Below are positions 59,641-64,000 of a stretch of 64,000 bases of DNA, one piece after another. The position numbers and the translations under genes were made by a program. The notes beneath the pieces are model-generated. The model saw nothing but the letters and a program-made list of their open reading frames with translations, did not search any database and had not been told where the DNA came from. Where the stretch lies: positions 13,518,766 to 13,582,765 of the forward strand of contig CALNVZ010003430.1 in NCBI GenBank assembly GCA_940671915.1, in the 5' to 3' direction. The stretch's first letter is position 1; every line of letters begins with the position of its first letter. Source of the DNA: Paracentrotus lividus. Lineage: Eukaryota; Echinodermata; Echinoidea; Camarodonta; Echinidae.

Positions 59641-60285
59641 TACTCATAACAAAAAACAATAACAGTAAATGTTCAGGAAAGGTAAAGGTTTCAGGAAAGA
59701 AACAATTCTGTCAACATTTCTACTATTCTTATTTCTTTTAGAACCCCTGTCTGTCACGTAATAGACAATCTGTCGACATAATTAAGCAAACACATCTGCT
59801 CAAAATGAGAACATTTCAACATTTTCATCATGCAGGGTATATTTCCTATGTGCTCCAGCTAAAAGCACCTTACTCACACTGTTTCGGACGGTCCCACCTC
59901 GCAACTCTCCTACTACCCTTTATCTTTCCTCTGAAGTACCAGTCTGGAACCAAATGCCCAGAATACCCAGGATACCACTTTGGAATTGCAAACTCAGTCC
60001 CGTGACTCTATTCCTAGTACCAAAGCTCTCATGTTGACATGACGACGCTGAATTTCTTGGAGATAATGAGAGTTCCCCTTGTCTCACTAAATTTGCGGTG
60101 TCGAGTTCGAAGCCCTTGTACAGACTGTGATGGACCTCTCAGAACCTCATCTTGGTTCCTGGGTGCTCTTCCCCGCTAAATCCACACTCCGAGCCTGCGA
60201 TGGAGGATGGTGCGTCTCTGCAAGATGCACGGCAGCAGTATTCTGCCACTTTACTTGGATGAGGAACTACATGGACAGACGACAT
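59641..60285 (-). other. Sequence downstream of the gag-like gene, no pol recognised
   Basis: Where a protease and reverse transcriptase would follow on the minus strand, I find no DTGA protease motif and no reverse transcriptase blocks. A 40-codon minus frame overlaps the end of gag (about 60286 down to 60170) and stops. The element is therefore truncated or badly decayed after gag. Confidence 0.45.
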
Positions 60286-61668
60286 CCTTACACAAAGTGG
60301 TGCGCGTTCTTTGTTCTGTATCTTCTCTGATGCATAAGCATGTTGCGGACGTGAAGGGGTTCTGCTTGCGCAACACCTCCTTCCTCTTTAGGCAAGCAAA
60401 GACCATCAATCTTATCAACTCGCGTAGGAGACTCTGACTGATAATTGGTAGCAAACTGCCTCTGATCTATTCTTTCCGGCCAAGTTGTTTGTGGTTGTGG
60501 CGAGTAAGAAGAGTGTTCCATCCGGTGCCCCCCTGGTTTATCTGGGAAGAACTCTCTTCTTTGTTCCGTTGTTGCTCGAACTCCTTCGAAGTACCTTGCG
60601 TCCCAGGCTCTTTGACGTCTCTTCACATGACATTCGCGCTGAAAATGGCCAATCCTCCCACAATAGAAACAAGGTCCCCTCTTTGCTGGTCTATAAGCTG
60701 AACGGCGCCCTTGTAGACTCTTTAGCTGAACCAACTGCTTAAGTTCTCCTATTGTCGCTAGTAGAAAATCCGTCATAACCTTGACAGCCTGAATAACCTC
60801 CCTCTCTGAAGATAAGGTCTGGTTTTCCATTTGCACAGAAGACTGGTGCATAGTGTAGGTTTGCGTTGTCATGGCCTCTTCTCTGGTCTCACGGGCTGTA
60901 TCTCCATGATTATGAACCCACGAATCCGTGTTAAGGCGGGCTCACACTATGCGACTTGCTGCGGTGCGATTTTTTAAATAAATGGTAGTTTGCATTATTA
61001 ATGCGACATTTGAAACATGAAAAGTTCTCTTATGAGATGTAAAAATTGTAAAGGAACAATTTAATCAATATTTTGTTCCAATGCGAGTCTTTAATTAGGA
61101 GTAAAGGTCAATTTTCCTTAAAATCGCAAGACCGCAGTGACGTCACTGCGATTTGGAAACAATTAGATTTTATACATAGAAGGGGGTTCGCAATCGCCTT
61201 GAAATTCAATTTTGATATTCTTAGGAATACCTACAACTTTGTACATTATAAATTTCCTTGTTGAAATGTTTGTATCAAATAATATTAAAGTTTGCCTGAA
61301 AAATCGCACCGCAGCAAGTCGCATAGTGTGAGCCCGCCTTTAGACTCCTCCGCTCTCAAAGGCTGCAAAACAAAAACTTGTGGAGAATGCTCAAAAACAT
61401 GATCGGTATGAAATTCAGGCACATGATTCTTCTCCTGCAGGATCAGAGGATTGTATGGACTCTCTCTCCACTTATCCAAGGGATGGATGAGACCTTTGAC
61501 GGCTGGCATTAGAACTTCATTGTCATCTGAATCTGTGAAAATCAAACCTTTAGCAGTAGGGTAACGAGTTTGCAAAACCTTGAGACTAAGGGGTCCACCC
61601 TCCTCTATTAGGGGAAATTTCCATGGCTCATTGGTAGTTTCATCCCAAATTCTTACATATAAATCCAT
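60286..61668 (-). pseudogene. Gag-like gene: TDP-43-N-like domain plus CCHC knuckle, interrupted
   Basis: Start chosen at 61668 (MDLYVRIWDE). An upstream Met at 61746 is possible, but TTTTTTCAG lies between and the domain begins at this Met. Residues 1-78 resemble the TDP-43 N-terminal domain, a ubiquitin/DIX-like fold that polymerises head to tail: YVR at the start, EP..(F)P, an acidic-Gly turn, YPTAKGL, VKGLIHPLDKW. After about 108 residues a 406-bp TIR element (60934-61339) interrupts. The frames on either side are in register once the insert and one target copy are disregarded. The second part (ATG at 60872 also possible) has a helical stretch VIQAVKVMTDFLLATIGELK, then basic residues and CFYCGRIGHFQREC, a CX2CX4HX4C zinc knuckle that binds RNA in Gag. 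It ends at TAA (60286-60288). Upstream on the same strand are a leader, a primer-binding site and an LTR. Together this suggests the Gag of an LTR retroelement. No protease or polymerase follows. PB1 or another ubiquitin-like fold is an alternative for the N-terminus. Confidence 0.65.
60934..61339. mobile_element. 406-bp TIR element inserted in the gag-like gene
   Basis: TIRs of about 40 bases, essentially perfect: AGGCGGGCTCACACTATGCG at the left and CGCATAGTGTGAGCCCGCCT at the right. TTA is duplicated at 60931-60933 and 61340-61342; a 3-bp TWA target is typical of PIF/Harbinger. The centre holds the 18-base palindrome CGCAGTGACGTCACTGCG (61133-61150), which includes a CRE core TGACGTCA. No transposase. 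Confidence 0.9.
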
Positions 61669-62341
61669 ATTAGGATGCAAACAAACCTCTGAAAAAAATA
61701 TTCTAGAAGAAAAATTTAAAGATAAAACAAGCTTACCCTTTATCAAAATACACCAAGTTACATCCTGTATTCCCTTTCAATTATTCAACTAACCTCAGTG
61801 TTAACAATCCCTTTCAATAATTATTCAACTAAGCTCAGTGTTAACACTTTTTCATCCGAAAATCTATCCTGTCTATACCAAATTCTTATCGATTACTCTC
61901 CTTTAAATACCACTTAAATTAACTGGCATTTAATTATCCCTCGTGTTCTTAATTAATTTACCGACATAATAAAAATCATTTCCTATATAAATAGATACTA
62001 AGATTTGAACTTCGATACCGATAACCAGAGCAGAAACATGTAATCAAACACTCCATTAATTTTCCAACACAAATCCTCAATTATTCATACAAAAAAAAAT
62101 CCTCAAACTGTATCGATATGTTTGTATAGAATATTCAACATAGTATATCTGAATCTATTTTAAGGATCAATATCATCAAAAAGTGTAACTGCACGGCATT
62201 ATCCATTTATAAAACAAATTACTTAAAAGTACCATGTTATTACACTTTCCTGATGATTTGACTTGTTTCATTTTCCTGCGTAACTCTGTCTCTGTCTTGC
62301 TTCTCTGGTGTTGGGGGCGGGGATTGCAACTTTGGTCCAGG
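61669..62341 (-). other. Leader between primer-binding site and gag-like gene
   Basis: About 670 bases without a long frame. The minus strand reads AATATTTTTTTCAG just before the gag start, which could serve as a splice acceptor. Confidence 0.45.
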
Positions 62342-62359
62342 ATCCCATCCTCGTCGCCA
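62342..62359 (-). promoter_or_regulatory. Retroelement primer-binding site
   Basis: On the minus strand TGGCGACGAGGATGGGAT begins two bases after the LTR end. A TGG start complementary to the CCA end of a tRNA is diagnostic. The exact tRNA was not identified. A polypurine-like GGGGGCGG lies a little further on. Confidence 0.75.
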
Positions 62360-62361
62360 GT

Positions 62362-63104
62362 TGTAAGGAGGGCCGAATGGTAAGGACTTGGGGGAAGGGG
62401 TGGGGACACTCAGCACCCGAACAGAATGTGTAAACAGACACTGGTCTCAGGTCTCAGGCTTGGTACTTTATTACTTCTCCAGTCTGAGAAGCCTCTCTTG
62501 GTGTACATCGACTAGCCGATAAGGAGAGATGTAGCGGAGTCAGAATTAAACATAAATTGATATATTTAAAACTAGTAAATAAACATTCATTTATTAAACA
62601 AGAACAAATAAAATTTAAAAAACATATAGCACATTAATCCATTTACGACTCCCTCACGGCGACATTATGCGGGTCGGGTCAGCCTATTGTTACACGTCTA
62701 CAATAAAACCCCGTACATTACGCGTTTGTGCACACAAGACATACCGACATAGCACCTTCAAGTAAGATAACAAAAACCACTTCAAAACACACCTTCTAAA
62801 ATACATACTGAAATATTTCAACTTATTCTTCTCTCTTAAATGTTTATCTCTTGCCTGTTATATGTCAAATCGTTCTTACAAATCTAAATATTAAGGAAAT
62901 AAATAAATTAAAACGAGAACGAGAAATAGGATGTCCTTACCTAAGGAGAGATGTAGCGGAGTGAGGTCATACCTAGGGAGCAAGTAGGGTGGACCTGACA
63001 TGTCGAGATATAAAAAGTTGTCCTATCTAGGATGGTTGTATGGACCCTAACCAACATCGCTAGGGCGGACAACTCTTCAGATCAGCTGCAGGAGGGTCCC
63101 TACA
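62362..63104 (-). mobile_element. 5' LTR of a retroelement, about 743 bp
   Basis: On the minus strand it starts TGTAGGGACC and ends CCTTACA, next to the primer-binding site. It has AATAAA at 62472-62467 (polyadenylation signal) and CTTTTTATATCTC near 63015 as a TATA-like box. AAGGAGAGATGTAGCGGAGT occurs twice (62521-62540, 62943-62962), enclosing 402 bases that may be a nested insertion. The outer end is uncertain by about ten bases, because GAGGGTC.CTACAGG also occurs at 18510. No 3' LTR is seen in the window. Confidence 0.6.
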
Positions 63105-63660
63105 GGTGGGGGCGTCCAAAATAGCCGCCCCTTTTACAAAAATTAGTATTCTGAACACAACTGGTTGAAGAAAAGTTTTGAATACATTGAGTTTGGCACC
63201 AAATTAAAGATAATAAAATTTCCTACAATTTGGTATTATTTTCAATAGTAATAATATTCAGTAAGAGTAAAATTTTAAGCGTTAAAGTTAAATTTTTCAT
63301 TTTTTTTTCAAAAAATTAATTTTTATCTTTTTATTGTTTTACCTCATGTAATAATCATGTCAAGATCTGAAGCGCGAAACTTTTCAGAAATGTGCCCCTA
63401 TGCATGGACAACATTATGTGAAAAAGACAAAGTAATGCTCTTTTTAAATAATAATATATAACGCTATAAAGTTATGAATGCAGTATACGGAAAAACAACG
63501 TTTTTGCCTCATATATGTGGAAAACCCATACATACACGTGTAATACCCTATTACAGCACGTGCATATGTTTTACAAGGCGTGATCTAACAATATTATTTT
63601 ATGAATATAATTTATACAAGTTTTCATTAGAGTTAATAAACAACGCCGTGCTATGATGAC
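63094..63660. repeat. Dispersed repeat, second copy (see 18505-18990)
   Basis: GAGGGTCCCTACAGGTGGGG then AATAGCCGCCCC, TTTTACAAAAATTAGTATT and ACACGTGTAATACC. No coding. Confidence 0.55.
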
Positions 63661-64000
63661 CTATACTCATCTAGTCTATTGTGACCGGCGAGGGGGTCTA
63701 GAGTACGGGGCACATGGGGAGGGTGGGGGCGGCAGGTGTAAATTTTATAGTATACTACCCATAAAGGTTGGATATTATTATTTTTGTTGTTGTTGTTGCT
63801 CTACCCACATAATTTTGCCCCGGATTTAATTCGTTTTTACTTTTAAGGAACCAGGATATATCTAAGTCGTTCCCCAAACCAAACCCCGGATTGAAAAAAA
63901 AAAAAAAAAAAAAAAAAAGGTTTATCAACCCAACGATGCCAATTTTTTGCAATTTTTCCCTTCTAATTTTGGGGCCCCTTTTTGTTTTCCATGATGCTAA
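63661..64000. other. No gene seen, (TTG)n and A run
   Basis: A short TTG repeat at 63784-63798 and an A run at about 63894-63918. AACCCCGGATTGAAAA next to the A run looks like a retroposed tail, but no source element is recognised. Confidence 0.4.

Noticed and set aside
60485-60742. Plus-strand frames of 70-85 codons
   Set aside because: Antisense to the zinc-knuckle part of the gag-like gene.

Overview
The window is eukaryotic and AT-rich, and dominated by repeats. I see no intact host protein-coding gene and no tRNA, rRNA or CRISPR. Open frames are short and mostly uncoded noise. The content is transposon relics: LINE reverse transcriptase fragments, one 5' LTR plus gag of an LTR retroelement, and many non-autonomous elements with terminal inverted repeats (TIRs), several with target duplications I could read directly. 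Repeat words such as GAGCGCGAAGCGCGAGC, the 'AGCTCATCCGGCTCTAAGAGCC' module and long mosaics of fold-back elements recall marine invertebrate genomes (echinoderm, hemichordate, mollusc). The exact taxon is inference with low confidence.

Layout. 0.4-5.3 kb: palindromic GACTAGCTTTAAAGCTAGTC arrays, small TIR elements and a near-perfect hairpin. 5.3-18.3 kb (copy A) and 22.8-34.9 kb (copy B) are collinear copies of one segment. Copy A becomes very noisy and insertion-rich after about 6.8 kb. A 25-N gap (20788-20812) lies between the copies, so A/B may be two haplotypes or an unpolished gap fill rather than a true duplication. Copy B carries readable hAT-like, Tc1/mariner-like and TA-target elements, a truncated element next to a hammerhead-like motif, and a large fold-back element. 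34.5-39.8 kb: opposing degenerate minisatellites, a local duplication and a four-level nest of insertions. 40.0-41.2 kb: a hAT-type element built around GAGCGCGAAGCGCGAGC units. 43.7-57.1 kb: a very large inverted repeat (arms about 4.8 kb) carrying a decayed LINE on each arm. A second 25-N gap (52375-52399) sits at the inner edge of one arm, and the spacer holds another LINE relic. 57.2-58.3 kb: AACGTTTT-rich tandem repeats. 60.3-63.1 kb, minus strand: LTR, primer-binding site, leader, then a gag-like gene.

The most interesting item is that gag-like gene. Its N-terminal about 78 residues look like the TDP-43 N-terminal polymerisation domain, and further on it has a CCHC zinc knuckle. A 406-bp TIR element with a TTA target duplication is inserted between the two parts, and the flanking frames are in register. 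A self-oligomerising domain at the start of a Gag-like protein would be a plausible domestication or capture of a host assembly module. Whether this architecture is already described I cannot check.
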